Shown: piece by piece, positions 1 to 30,053 of the stretch
How positions within the stretch are numbered: the first letter of the stretch is position 1
How the letters are laid out: the number at the start of each line of letters is the position of its first letter
Source of the DNA: Semisulcospira habei
Taxonomy: Eukaryota; Mollusca; Gastropoda; Semisulcospiridae
Assembly (NCBI GenBank): GCA_036245525.1
Contig: BTPG01000002.1
Location: forward strand, 121,497,451 to 121,561,450
Length of the DNA stretch: 64,000 bases
Reading direction: 5' to 3'
The notes under the pieces: model-generated
Databases searched by the model: none
What the model was told of the DNA's origin: nothing
Seen by the model: only the letters and a program-made list of their open reading frames with translations
Made by a program: the position numbers and the translations under genes

Positions 1-185
1 TCTGTGTCTTCTATGTCTCCTCTCATCGGATTCTGTGTCTTCTATGTCTCCTCTCATCGGATTCTGTGTCTTCTATGTCTCCTCTCATCGGATTCTGTGT
101 CTTCTATGTCTCCTCTCATCGGATTCTGTGTCTTCTATGTCTCCTCTCATCAGATTCTGTGTCTTCTATGTCTCCTCTCATACAT
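1..185. repeat. 31-bp minisatellite
   Basis: About six tandem copies of a 31-bp unit containing TGTGTCTTCTATGTCTCC and CTCTCATCGGATT, with a G-to-A change in the last copy. The array runs off the left edge. The small reading frames through it are a by-product of the repeat. Confidence 0.9.
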
Positions 186-1565
186 CACTAGTCGTCTTGA
201 ACCGCTGTAACCCTTTCAATGCTGAGAATAATGTGAACATCCCCATCTTCCCAACTGCAAGAGGTATGACGGGAAAACAGAAAATAGAGGCTGAAAACCT
301 TTTAAGTTAGAAACATGAAACAACCTCTATTTTCTGTTTTCCTTTCACATGAAACCCTTGCGGCAACAGGTTTAGGTCAAGAGGTATAGATCCTCATGTG
401 CCCCCGCAACTGCGGGGGCTCATGAGGACCTATGCCTCTTGGTGTCTATCCACTGTCTATCCATCTTGCTTAGTGACGGCATGACAACACTGATGTTGAA
501 TTGACAATGATTTTAAAAACAGTCAGCGTGACGCGCAGTGAAAGGATTAACATTTTGAGTTCTGTCACGCTGGCTTTCTTTCTCGCAGTCACAACCATCG
601 TGTAACCCTACCCACCAAAACCACTTTTGGAATTAAGAAGTGTCACTTGATTACCCGCAAGCGGGGCGTGTGAACCCTAAGCTTCTTTTCAAGCGCTATG
701 CTCTGAAATGAAAAGCCAACGGTTTGGACCTGACACACATGTCATCAACTAACATGAGATTTCAGAGATCATCTACTTTAATCGACTGAATGCACATTTA
801 ATTGTTATGTGTCCTAATGAATTCTTCTTCTTCTTTTGAGAAACACGCGTACCTAAAGACTCAAGCAAGAGGCACAGATCCTCATGAGCCCCCGCAGAAT
901 GTGCCTCTTGCAAGTGGAAGACTTTAATGTATGTGTTGCGGGGGCCGAACAGGATCAGTGCTACTCTGATATGCATGAAGGGTTTTTTTTTTTTTCATTA
1001 ATCCACTTTTCAGGTAGTCTTTTGTGAGGTAGATAATGGACCTCTCTATAGCAGACGATCGTTGTGCCTGTTGTGATAGAGCATTACGGAGAAATGATGA
1101 AGATTAATTGATCAAGAGTTGTCTGCTGAGTGGATGCTTTTTAAATAAGAATTAAACTTCCGTCTTCCGTCTTCCGTTTTAGTTTTGACTAAAACCTGTA
1201 CGTATATACACCATGATCATTACATGTAATATTAGTCTTCTAAAATCACCTATGTTAGGTACTAGACAATTCGAAGGGATGTTGTTTTCATTTCAGTATA
1301 TAGCACATGACGCATATCTGTTCTGGTAATATGAACAGACTAAATTGCATGTTAGAAGCCAGAGTTCACTTATTTACTGTCCAATTTGGGAAAAGGTAAT
1401 CAAAGTAAACGACAGCAAATTTAAAGAAAATTACAAACTCTGATCATTACATTACAATATTGTTCTGCGTTGTCGCTGTATACCGACATTATAATGTAAC
1501 CTGTTTTTTTGTGGGTTTTTTTTAATGAGTGCAGTTCAGTTTTTGAAGGATGCCATCTTTGCAAT
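186..1565. other. Non-coding spacer with two decayed hairpins
   Basis: No gene is seen. A family-A hairpin lies at 378-441 (AAGAGGTATAGATCCTCATG and its complement around a GC-rich loop). A deletion derivative at 865-911 keeps one arm plus a short stub of the other. The rest is AT-rich and unremarkable. Confidence 0.6.
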
Positions 1566-1648
1566 CTGCAATATATATATAATATATATATATATATATT
1601 ATATATATATATATTATATATATATTATATATATATATATATATATAC
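1566..1648. repeat. (AT)n microsatellite
   Basis: Interrupted TA/AT dinucleotide tract of about 80 bp. Confidence 0.9.
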
Positions 1649-1752
1649 GAGGGTGTTTTCAGATATTATGATACTCAATAAGATTTTTACATTATTCTCA
1701 CAACTACGATTTATGTTCTTGTGGAGCTGATAAAACCGCTTCCCCTCTACCG

Positions 1753-2043
1753 CCACACACAGTTTAGTCGTTCTGTCCACACACAGTTTAGTCGTTCTGT
1801 CCACACACAGTTTAGTCGTTCTGTCCACACACGGTTTAGTCGTTCTGTCCACACACAGTTTAGTCGTTCTGTCCACACACAGTTTAGTCGTTCTGTCCAC
1901 ACACAGTTTAGTCGTTCTGTCCACACACAATTTAGTCGTTCTGTCCATACACAGTTTAGTCGTTCTGTCCACACAGTTTAGTCGTTCTGTCCATACACAG
2001 TTTAGTCGTTCTGTCCACACACAGTTTAGTCGTTCTGTCCACT
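1753..2043. repeat. 24-bp minisatellite
   Basis: About twelve head-to-tail copies of a 24-bp unit (CACACACAG plus TTTAGTCGTTCTGTC) with single-base variants and one 20-bp unit near 1969. Because 24 is a multiple of three, both strands stay open and give spurious octapeptide-repeat ORFs. Confidence 0.92.
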
Positions 2044-2149
2044 GTAGAAATGCTCCAAAGAAGTTGTTTTTTGTGGGTAGATGTCGGACACTGGGAAATG
2101 GCGATTCCGAGGGTTACGCGGGTGTTTAAAATTCATTTCTTAAAGTGTG

Positions 2150-2341
2150 GGAACAAGAAACAAAATGCATAGAGTCAGATCATGGCAGTGGGCATGGCGT
2201 GGTAACATTTGGGCATTCTCCTGTTGAAGATATTCTTGTACCAGCTTGTGCTTGCGGGCCTGGCGCGTTTTCATGTAGGATTTGATGCCAGTGTTTGTTT
2301 TGCCGAAATACTTCTTTAGCCTTCCACTAGGACACAATGCC
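2150..2341 (-). other. Unrecognised basic reading frame, cut by the LINE insertion
   Basis: On the minus strand a frame of about 60 codons (stop near 2140) reads SGRLKKYFGKTNTGIKSYMK and then a lysine/arginine-rich stretch. I do not recognise it. If the LINE at 2342-3991 and one copy of its flanking repeat are removed, the frame continues upstream on the right side (reading LDRVGIVSSGRLKK at about 4033-3992). It may be a host exon or an older repeat ORF split by the insertion. Nothing shows that it is expressed. Confidence 0.3.
2311..2341. repeat. Left copy of 30-bp direct repeat flanking LINE fragment
   Basis: CTTCTTTAGCCTTCCACTAG followed by GACACAATGCC. It recurs at 3992-4022 with one G fewer. 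It is the likely target-site duplication of the reverse transcriptase fragment between, although 30 bp is long for a LINE. Confidence 0.8.
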
Positions 2342-3991
2342 AAAGGATCTCCGTGATGCAGTCATCATCACCCTGTACACGAACAAAGGAGAGAAGTCTG
2401 TCTGCTCTAATTATCGTGGAATTACCCTGCTGTCCATTGCCGGGAAAATTCTCGCAAGGCTGCTCCTGAATCGGCTGGTACCTGCCATCGCTGAAGACCA
2501 CCTCCCAGAGGGCCAGTGTGGCTTCAGAGCCAACAGGAGTACCACCGACATGGTCTTTGTGCTGAGACAGCTTCAGGAGAAGTGCCGCGAATCGAACAAA
2601 GGGCTGTACATAACGTTTGTCGACCTAACAAAAGCGTTCGACACTGTGAGCAGGCAAGGCATGTGGCAAATCATGGAGCGACTTGGCTGTCCCCCAAAGT
2701 TCCTCAGCATGATCGTCCAGCTCCACGAGGACCAGCAAGGCCAGGTCAGACTCAACAGTGACTTCTCAGAACCATTCTCCATTCTCAACAGCGTGAAGCA
2801 GAGCTGCGTGCTGGCACCGACCCTCTTCACCATCTTCTTTAGCATGATGTTGAAACAGGCCACAGTGGACCTCGACGATGACGACGCAGTGTACATCAGG
2901 TATCGTCTCGATGGCAGCCTGTTCAACCTCAGACGACTGCAGGCCCACACCAAAACCCTAGACCGACTGATTCGTGAGCTGCTCTTTGCTGATGACGCTG
3001 CCCTTGTTGCACATACAGAGAGAGAGCCTTGCAGCGCATCACGTCCTGCTTCGCAGATGCTGCCTAGCTCTTTGGACTCGAGGTCAGTCTGAAAATGACA
3101 GAGGTCCTTCATCAGCCGGCACCCAAGGAAGAGCATCGCCCTCCCCACATCACCATCGGCGAGTCCGAACTGAAGTCTGTACACCAGTTTACCTACCTTG
3201 ACTGCATCATCACGCCAGACGCCAAGCTGGACAAGGAGCTGGACAACAGGCTGGCAAAAGCGAACAGTGCTTTCGGGCGACTATTCAAGCGGGTGTGGCA
3301 CAATCAACAGCTGAAAAAAGGCACCAAGCAAGATCAGCGTGTACAGAGCTGTCGTCCTCCCTCACCACCCTGTTGTATGGTTCCGAGTCCTGGGCCCTCT
3401 ACCGCAGCCAACTACGACTCCTCGAACGCTTTCACCAGCGCTGCCTGCGTACCATACTCAGCATTCACTGGCGTGATAATGTCACCAACGGCGAGGTCCT
3501 TGAACAGGCGGAAACTGTGAGCATCGAGGCTTTGCTGCTGCGGACACAGCTTCGCTGGGCGGGGCACGTCTCCAGCATGGAGGATCATCGCCTACCCAAG
3601 ATCACTCTGTTCGGCGAGCTCGCCACTGGACACCGAGACAGAGGGGCACCAAAGAAGAGATACAAAGACGGTCTCAAGAAGTCACTTAGTGCCTGCCAAA
3701 TCGACCACCGCCAGTGGTCTTCGCTTGCTGCGGACTGCGACACCTGGCGCTCCACCATTTACAAGGCAGCCGTCTCCTTTGAGGACTCTCGCAGAACTAA
3801 CCTTAAGGACAAGCGGCTCAGGACAAAAAACAGAGTTGTCGTAACTCAGAACTGTGACCAGACCTTCCCCTGCAGCCACTGCGGTCGAACCTGCCCGTCC
3901 CGGATTGGCCTCCGCAGCAACGAACATGCCTGCAGACGACGTGGGCAAGCCCTACAGAATCCTCGTTCGCGAAGTCAAGCCAAGAGAGAGA
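2342..3991 (+). pseudogene. Non-LTR retrotransposon reverse transcriptase, 5'-truncated
   Basis: The + strand translates as LINE reverse transcriptase: NYRGITLLSIAGKILARLL (RT block 2), FVDLTKAFDTVSR (first catalytic Asp), LFADDAALVAH (FADD box), then the thumb region with HQFTYLDCIITPDAKLDKE, LLYGSESWALYRSQLRLLE and RWAGHVSSMEDHRLPK. A C-terminal zinc-finger-like CSHCGRTCPSRIGL motif follows. The frame changes near 3040-3100 and again near 3335, so it is dead. The endonuclease and 5' end are absent and there is no poly(A) tail. The apparent ATG at 2337 lies in the flanking duplication and is not a native start. Clade assignment (RTE-like or similar) is uncertain. Confidence 0.85.
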
Positions 3992-4022
3992 CTTCTTTAG
4001 CCTTCCACTAGACACAATGCCC
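3992..4022. repeat. Right copy of 30-bp direct repeat flanking LINE fragment
   Basis: Matches 2311-2341 apart from a one-base deletion in a GG. See the left copy. Confidence 0.8.
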
Positions 4023-4129
4023 ACCCTGTCCAAGCTCTAGTAACTCGTTATTACCGGTTAAAAACGTAAGTATAGATTCTAATGTGTGTCTGTGTGTCTT
4101 GTTACGGATTTGGAAAGGCCAGCCATTTT

Positions 4130-4400
4130 CCAAATGCGCACAGGGCCATCGGGCCGACGTCGGCCTGATGGCCTTTGCGCACTGGGTTTGCACTGAACAG
4201 TCAAACTGAGACTGACCTGGGCTCCCAAAGCTATTTCATGGATTGGAGGTTAGAGTGCCGTCAAGTTAAGACATGTGTGCTAGTCTGTAATTTCAAACCA
4301 GAAAGCCCAGTATCACAGATCGACGCCGTGGCCGTGCGCGGGCCAACGGCGGCTGACTTCGGCCCGATGACCCTGTGAGCATTGGGTTCCTGCTTTCCAA
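4130..4400. repeat. Family-C GC-rich palindromic elements
   Basis: At 4138-4190 a short inverted pair GCGCACAGGGCCATCGGGCC / GGCCTGATGGCCTTTGCGCA. At 4325-4392 a related remnant with GTGCGCGGGCC and ACTTCGGCCCGATG. The same core recurs near 5687, 7056, 9143, 16835, 18270, 22560, 25764 and 27030. Confidence 0.7.
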
Positions 4401-4551
4401 GCGTCCCGCAGAGCTGCCGGCATCAGCGGGTGAACAAATTCAAATGCCGCTTTAACCAAATTACTCCTACGGGACGCAGAATGTGTTTCTGAAATCTTTC
4501 AGCGCCAAAGAGCCCCAACCGTCCAAGGTATCTGGATACAAAGCGGTGTCA

Positions 4552-4657
4552 GCAAGAGGCCTAGATCCTCATGAGCCCCCGCAAACCGCGGGGCCCATGA
4601 GGATCTGTGTCTCTTGCAGCTGGATCGTTTTCACTTCTCTCGGCAGTGAAGGGGTTA
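4552..4657. mobile_element. Family-A hairpin MITE (right half with TTAA end)
   Basis: Hairpin arms at 4552-4617 (GCAAGAGGCCTAGATCCTCA and complement) are followed by CGGCAGTGAAGGGGTTAA, the terminus shared with other family-A elements. The left terminus is not clear. Confidence 0.7.
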
Positions 4658-4852
4658 ACGAGACATTCCGACTGCACTTTTGACGTATGAATGGCACTGG
4701 GCGAGTGAAGCAGAATTTCGGTCGGAGGTGTGAATTAGACAATAACAGGGGAATGTTTATGACCTATAACTACCATCGCTTCGTTCCTGTTTGGTTTGCC
4801 GTGAGGCGCTCCAGATGAGCATTCAGGTGAAGTCGAACGCTTGGAGGCAATG

Positions 4853-5068
4853 TTAACGCCTTCCTTGCCCGCTAGACGCATATTTTGTTTATGAAAACTT
4901 CGTTCATTCAGCTACCAAAAGCGACGACCGTCCAAGGGACATGGGCACACCATGGTCTCGGGAAGAGGCATAGATCCTCAAGAGCCCCCGCAGTCGCGGG
5001 GGCTCGTGAGGATCGATGCCTCTTGCTGTTGGGTCGTGCTCACTTTTTCTCGGCAGTGAAGGGGTTAA
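4853..5068. mobile_element. Family-A TTAA-bounded hairpin MITE
   Basis: Begins TTAACGCCTTCCTTGCC and ends CGGCAGTGAAGGGGTTAA. A hairpin at 4963-5024 pairs AAGAGGCATAGATCCTCA with its complement across a GC-rich loop. TTAA at both ends followed by C/G-rich termini is what non-autonomous piggyBac-type elements show. No transposase is present. Confidence 0.8.
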
Positions 5069-5686
5069 TTTTAGTACGGCAGTATCATAACGCTATATTA
5101 TCCTTTTCACGTCACTCATATGTCCGGGGCTTAAATGCTGGAAATACAGTGGTAAGGTAGTGTCTGATTAACATGGTGTTGGGATAAAAGAAATACTTTT
5201 AAATGGAAGTGATGAAACTAGCAAACCCTCTCTCAGGTTTTAACAAATGATCCGCCAAGCGCCTCCCCGGGTAAATTGTGTTACTGACTACAAGTGCTCC
5301 CAGCTTTTGGGTCATTGAAATTTGAGGACTAGAGTTATAAAATACTTGTCAACGTAAGGCAACAATGCACAAATGGATTCTGGGCGTTAAACTTACTCCT
5401 CTCCTTGCCGCAGGACAAAGTCTCATTCAGCGTCACTAAATAATACCCACTCCCTCGATCCACTCTTTTCATTTTTTGGGGACAGTCACTGGAGAGGATG
5501 TGTAGTTAGGCATACACCCACTTCGTAAAAAGCCATCTGCCGCAGTCGGATCCGTCAGCCCCTTGAACCTTTGAGCACCGGGCATAGCTCATTCATTCTT
5601 TCACTCGCAGCACTACCCGTGGAAGATGGTCGACCATAATTATCGCCGGTTCAGGTTTTGTGATCAGCTGCATAAGCATCAGCATG

Positions 5687-5835
5687 CAAAAGGCTATTGG
5701 GCCCGCGCACTGTCGGCCGACTTCGGCCCAATAGCCTTTTGCGTACTGGTTAGGAGTCTTGGGAGTTCTACAAGAGGCATAGATCTTCATGAGCCGCCGC
5801 ATTGCGGCGGCTCATGAGGATCTATGCCTCTTGTA
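5687..5835. repeat. Family-C and family-A hairpins, adjacent
   Basis: 5687-5740 pairs GCAAAAGGCTATTGGGCC with GGCCCAATAGCCTTTTGC around a GC-rich loop. 5769-5835 is a near-perfect family-A hairpin (TACAAGAGGCATAGATCTTC and complement, loop near 5801). A short (TA)n tract follows at 5880-5910. Confidence 0.85.
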
Positions 5836-5876
5836 AAAATCCATCGATACGTCTCAAATTTGAAAAAAAATAAAAT

Positions 5877-5914
<38 letters not shown>

Positions 5915-6075
5915 TGAGCCTTTTATCCTGTTGAGATATAACAGGTGTTCTGATCTGTAATTTAATATTTAACCCCATCCCCGCCAGTGTACGCAAATTC
6001 TGTTGCTCATATCTTCGTTAAGTGAAGTCCAGAAAGCCCCAGTCGGCCAAGGAATGTGGCTACAAAGTAGTGTCA

Positions 6076-6310
6076 GCAAGAGGCATAGATCTTTATGAGC
6101 CCCCGCATCTGCTCGTGAGGACTCATGCCTCTTGCATTTGGATCGTGTCTGCCTTTCTTTCGGCATCGGATTAAGGTACACGATCATTGGCGGACACTCT
6201 CAAAGTAAAACGCATTTAAGACTGGCATAATAGGCTGCATATTCATGTCACGTCAATGCAGTTTGAACTCATTTGAGACCTGCCGCCTCCGGATACGCGG
6301 CTTAGGCACT
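6076..6310. repeat. Decayed family-A and family-D hairpins
   Basis: Around 6076-6136 are both arms of a family-A hairpin with a shortened loop. Around 6265-6337 is a degraded family-D element (ACTCATTTGAGAC, CCGGATACGCGGC, then CGAAATGAGTT). Confidence 0.55.
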
Positions 6311-6703
6311 TCTCGAAATGAGTTGATATAATTTCAATGTATCTTTTAAGTTTTGAATGTAATTTCAATGTGCGGTACACGCTGCATGTCCCATCGCTAC
6401 AGGGGTTGGTGTAGTGTTGAATCGCTACGTTCAAGCGAGATTACAACACCTGCACCGAAGCAGAAAATGCCTTGCGCTGTGTGACAGTTGCGTCGTTGCG
6501 TTGACAAGTAAAGTGCGTAGAGCCATTGAAAAACGTTCTTCTAGAATAACAATTCTTATCGGCAAAATACATAGATCCGCATGAACCCGGAGATCATAAT
6601 ATTATGGAGGTGCAGTTGGTAGCGTAATCCATTTGACGCACTTGCGACAATCTGCGAGAAATCATGACATTCTATGCCTGTTACTGCTCCATTTACTGAT
6701 TAC

Positions 6704-6918
6704 TTAACCCCTTCGCTGCCAGTGATCTCGAATTTCGCGTCTGAAACGACTGCACACGTACCGACAAATCGTCTGCAGAACACTGATGTAAATTGGACAA
6801 GACTATGCAGAAACAGCATAGGACTGACAATTAAGAGACATAAATCCAGGGGCTCATGAGGATTTATGTCTCTTGCAGCTGGATATCGTTCGCCTTGCTC
6901 CCGCAGTTAAGGGGTTAA
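6704..6918. mobile_element. Family-A TTAA-bounded MITE with shortened hairpin
   Basis: Begins TTAACCCCTTCGCTGCC and ends CCGCAGTTAAGGGGTTAA. The internal hairpin AAGAGACATAAATCC / GGATTTATGTCTCTT has a very short loop, near 6834-6874. Confidence 0.8.
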
Positions 6919-8583
6919 AACTGTCGTCTTTAGACGTAGGGAGTCCTCAACCATTCAGTGTACAGTGAATTATGTGTGGAGCGGTTTTATAACGTGTTTA
7001 AACGGAACGACACGATTCGCTTATTTTTAGTTCCAGCAACTCCAGAGGCCTCCCAATGCGCAAAAGGCCATCGGGTCTGCATCGGCCGCCGTTGGCCCCA
7101 CGCAACCGAAACAAAATCTTTCTCACTCATTCTCAGAATTTGTGGTCAAGTCACCCAACCACACACGATAGCCATATGTCGTCAGCCTACACAGATTCGT
7201 TGCTAAATAGTCCCGCCTGCCTGAGACATTCAAAAGCCAGTCAGTCCATAGATCCTCATGAATCCACGCAAGTGCGAGGGTTCACGGGGGTCTTTTCCTC
7301 TTATATTTGGATGTTTCATTCTGTGTTCCCTTAGTGAGAGGGGTTGGGGGGAAGGGTAATCATTTGTTAACTTTATCAGCTGTCCAAACAAGATGAGGAT
7401 TTCATCCCGAAGTCTACCGTATTGTTTGGAGCTCAGATGCGTTTATCTTTTAGGAACATTCTGGGTTGTTCATAGTTATAGGCTTATTATGCTGATATAT
7501 TTCCCTCCTCTCTAAGCCAACCACTGATCAACACACACGTCGGCGCACGCAAATAAAGACGGACACACGGCGCTTCCAGCCATTAGTACGCTCTGTGAGC
7601 TCCTGTAGCGACAGGAATCTATCTGCTTCTACTCTAAACTCACCCTATGATCCACACACACTGGCACACAGAAATAAAGACGGCCGGACACACGGCGATT
7701 CCCGCCATTCGTAAGCTCCGTGATCTGACGAAGTTAATATATTCTGAAGAAGAATAACTTGATAGCACGAGCAGCGAAATGACGTCACTTAAAACTTTAC
7801 GTCATGGCATCATTAGTCCCATGACGCTGTGTTGATAATGACTGACGACTCGATGTTATACGTCACTCATCGCAGTACTAACATTTGACGTATCAGAGAA
7901 TCAACTTTGCAATTTTCTTGCTGATTTTCACGCCTAGGGCTTGCAGGTCACAATTTGACCTAATCCTACCCCAGAGCCGGGACAAACAGCAGGCTTATGC
8001 AAACACTGTTTATGAAAAATTATGCTGGTATTAATTAGAAGATTAAAAATCAAATAAAGTTATGTTAGCTGTTTAACAAATATACTTCGAAAAAGTGGTG
8101 CAGAAATTTGTCTGATTTTCACACCTAGAACATACAGGTCACAATTGACAGCCGAGACAAACTGTAGGCTTATGTAAATACCGTTTATGAAAAATCATGC
8201 GATTATTAATGAGAAGACTGTTTTCTTCGGAAAAAAATTCAATTGTTTTAAGATTAACCCATATAATTCTTAAATTAATCCCCAAAACATGAAAATATTT
8301 TTTTTCAAAAAATATTTAATTATCACTCAAAACGTTCTAGAGGTACAATGCTGGTTAACTAACTCAACCAATAACTCCCTTGTATCTACCTATACGCAAA
8401 ATATCTAGTACAAATAAGAAAAATTACGGACTCCAGTATGGATCAACCGGTTTTTGTGAAACAGCCATTTTCTCGCCAATGAGCATCTTAATAAAAATCG
8501 AAAACAAGTCCAGAGATATTTCTTTTAGGGACAATATCCTAAAATGTCAAGCTTGTCCGTCTTCAAACGCGGGCTCTAGTCGC
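6919..8583. other. Non-coding region with two imperfect direct duplications
   Basis: No gene is seen. Segments at about 7515-7615 and 7640-7735 are imperfect direct copies (sharing AAATAAAGACGG and ACACACGGCG). Segments at about 7916-8048 and 8109-8220 are another pair (GATTTTCAC, CAGGTCACAATTGAC-like, GTTTATGAAAAAT). A degraded family-C hairpin lies at 7056-7100. Confidence 0.6.
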
Positions 8584-8718
<135 letters not shown>

Positions 8719-9142
8719 GCGCTTTGGCGCCAAAAAGACGCTCTCTAACAAGGTTTGGGTAGCTAGACGTAACGTTATTTTTATCTTGTTACTTCTTTGC
8801 CAGAATTTCTGCTCCGCACGCCAAAAACGTCGTGTGCATGTTCCGGAATGCGCTCCGACCAGCCCCATTTCAAAGTCTACCGTATTTTTTAAAATACGGT
8901 AGACAAAAAGAGCTATGAACAGGGCAAGGCACAAATTTATCTTAGGAACTGAGTATTTCAATAGTATACACCTGTACCTAGCTGTGACGTATGTCACCTA
9001 GGTCCCCCCCATGCGTAACGGAGAAAGGTGTCATTCCCACGGTAGGTCAGTTGGTGTCTAGTACCATTCACTGCAATAGTGACTCTCTCAGGCTTATCTT
9101 CAGTGTAAATTGACTCCTTCCCAGTGAGTAAAATATCATAGA

Positions 9143-10113
9143 GCCGACGTCGGCCGCAGATGGCCCGCGCACAGTCGTGCAGTACACACCCAGTACACAG
9201 TCGTGCAGTACACACCCAGTACACAGTCGTGCAGTACACACCCAGTACACAGTCGTGCAGTACACACCCAGTACACAGTCGTGCAGTACACACCCAGTAC
9301 ACAGTCGTGCAGTACACACCCAGTACACAGTCGTGCAGTACACACCCAGTACACAGTCGTGCAGTACACACCCAGTACACAGTCATGCAGTACACACCCA
9401 GTACACAGTCGTGCAGTACACACCCAGTACACAGTCGTGCAGTACACACCCAGTACACAGTCGTGCAGTACACACCAGTACACAGTCATGCAGTACACAC
9501 CCAGTACACAGTCGTGCAGTACACACCCAGTACACAGTCGTGCAGTACACACCAGTACACAGTCGTGCAGTACACACCAGTACACAGTCGTGCAGTACAC
9601 ACCCAGTACACAGTCGTGCAGTACACACCCAGTACACAGTCGTGCAGTACACACCCAGTACACAGTCGTGCAGTACACACCCAGTACACAGTCGTGCAGT
9701 ACACACCCAGTACACAGTCGTGCAGTACACACCCAGTACACAGTCGTGCAGTACACACCCAGTACACAGTCGTGCAGTACACACCCAGTACACAGTCGTG
9801 CAGTACACACCCAGTACACAGTCGTGCAGTACACACCCAGTACACAGTCGTGCAGTACACACCCAGTACACAGTCGTGCAGTACACACCCAGTACACAGT
9901 CGTGCAGTACACACCCAGTACACAGTCGTGCAGTACACACCCAGTACACAGTCGTGCAGTACACACCCAGTACACAGTCGTGCAGTACACACCCAGTACA
10001 CAGTCGTGCAGTACACACCCAGTACACAGTCGTGCAGTACACACCCAGTACACAGTCGTGCAGTACACACCCAGTACACAGTCGTGCGCGGGCCATCTGC
10101 GGCCGACATCGGC
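9143..10113. repeat. 26-bp minisatellite inside a GC-rich hairpin loop
   Basis: Left arm 9143-9172 (GCCGACGTCGGCCGCAGATG, then GCCCGCGCAC) is complementary to right arm 10084-10113 (one mismatch). Between them are about 35 tandem 26-bp units, each starting AGTCGTGC and containing ACACACCCAG, then a final AGTCGTGC. Three units are 25 bp and two carry AGTCATGC. The unit has no stop codon in most frames, so long ORFs appear on both strands; they are not genes. Confidence 0.95.
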
Positions 10114-10357
10114 CCTTATTCTTACTGGGTTGGGTGTCCATGGGGAAGAGGCGGCATAGACTATCATGAGCCCACACGCGTCTGCGGGGACTGATGTGGC
10201 TGTGAGCCTTTTGCTGGGTTTACTTACGTGTGCTCTCTAACCCGTTCAGGCCGGCTGACTCGGATTGTGTTTCTGAAATCTTTGTTAACTCAACACCAAC
10301 CCCCCCCCCCCCCCACTTCCCTAGCTGTCCCAGAAACATGGATTCAAAGTGGTGTCA

Positions 10358-10423
10358 GCAAGAGGCATAGATCCTTATGAGCCCCTGCAACTGCGCGGGC
10401 TCATGAGGATCTATACCTCTTGC
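10358..10423. repeat. Family-A hairpin
   Basis: GCAAGAGGCATAGATCCTTA pairs with its complement across a GC-rich loop; a few mismatches. Confidence 0.85.
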
Positions 10424-10689
10424 ATTCGGGTAGAGTTCAGATTTTCTCCGGTACTGAACGTGTTTAACGGAGGAGTTGCTTTATTGTTTTATGGACACGA
10501 TTGTGTCAGTCGCGCCTTTAATAATAATAATAATACATAGTTCTCCAGGAAAACACTGGCTTCACTGCGCATGCACAACAGCACACCCTCTCTCTCAGAC
10601 ACACGCACGATTATACACTACTTTAAACCACCCCATCTCTTCCCAACACTATACGTTCACTTCCCGCTAGGATCAGAATAAAAGGCAGT

Positions 10690-10860
10690 CAGCAGTTAGC
10701 TAAAGTAAATCAAAGTGGCACAGTTGGAGTGCGCCTGAATTGATCAGTGTTCAGGTTGTACTCCATAGGCAATAGATTTCCCTGTCCCCCATAACCCGCC
10801 CGTCAGGGCCGTCCGTGATCACCTCGGTGCTGTGGACGTTAAACCAAAACTAACCAGCTA
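10690..10860 (+). repeat. SINE-like 3' tail
   Basis: Contains GCTGTGGACGTTAAACC followed by an A/C-rich end. A similar GGCGTTAAACACC tail is at about 26205. I call these SINE-like by pattern; the tRNA-like head is not clear here. Confidence 0.35.
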
Positions 10861-10935
10861 AAGATGAGCTAAGTGTTAAATGCCCTTTATGGCAAGGGTC
10901 TGGGTTATTATACGTGTGTTATTTTGTTGTTGCAG

Positions 10936-29490
<18,555 letters not shown>

Positions 29491-29882
29491 CTTTCTGCAC
29501 AATGACAGATCCACGAAGACGGTCTCATCTGCTTACATCTGCAAAAGGCGTAGATTCTCATGAGCCCCCGCAGTCGCGGGGGCTCATGAGAAGCTAATCC
29601 TTTTGCACACTCCAGATTCAGTGTCATGTAAGTTACAACTGAAGAGAGAATGCATCATTTTCGTCTGCTCATTTGCATACATATTTCAGTTCCAACGCCA
29701 GCTGTGAAACCTGCACTGACCACAATAGCTCAAGGTAGTGTCCTATGAGCTTGGTTCTTAGTGAGGCGTCGCAATAATCCCGCACTACCTATAAGCAGCG
29801 CGTCTCCGGCGGCCTGTGCGTCAGTAGTGCTCATAGCAGACCGTTATACTATAAAGTCAGTCACCGGGCTCTAAAAGTGATC

Positions 29883-30053
29883 TTAACCCATTCAGCTCTG
29901 ACGCACTACAGCAGGAGATGGGTCGACCATGATAATTCAAGGGTAGTGCCAGATTAGCTTGGCGTCTTTTGAATTATCATAGTCGATCCATCTCATGCAA
30001 CTGGTGCATAGTCATTAGATGACGCCTCAAAAATTTGGGAAATAATGAGTTAA
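29883..30053. mobile_element. Family-B MITE, arm-deleted
   Basis: TTAA-bounded; the left hairpin arm is intact and most of the right arm is lost (GGCGTC joins TTTTGAATTATCAT). Confidence 0.75.

Noticed and set aside
9173..10087. CRISPR-like array
   Set aside because: Units are contiguous 26-bp tandem repeats without unique spacers, in a eukaryotic context.
9136..10194. Long overlapping ORFs on both strands (up to ~344 codons)
   Set aside because: They are products of a stop-free 26-bp tandem repeat; the same peptide appears in several frames and no domain is present.
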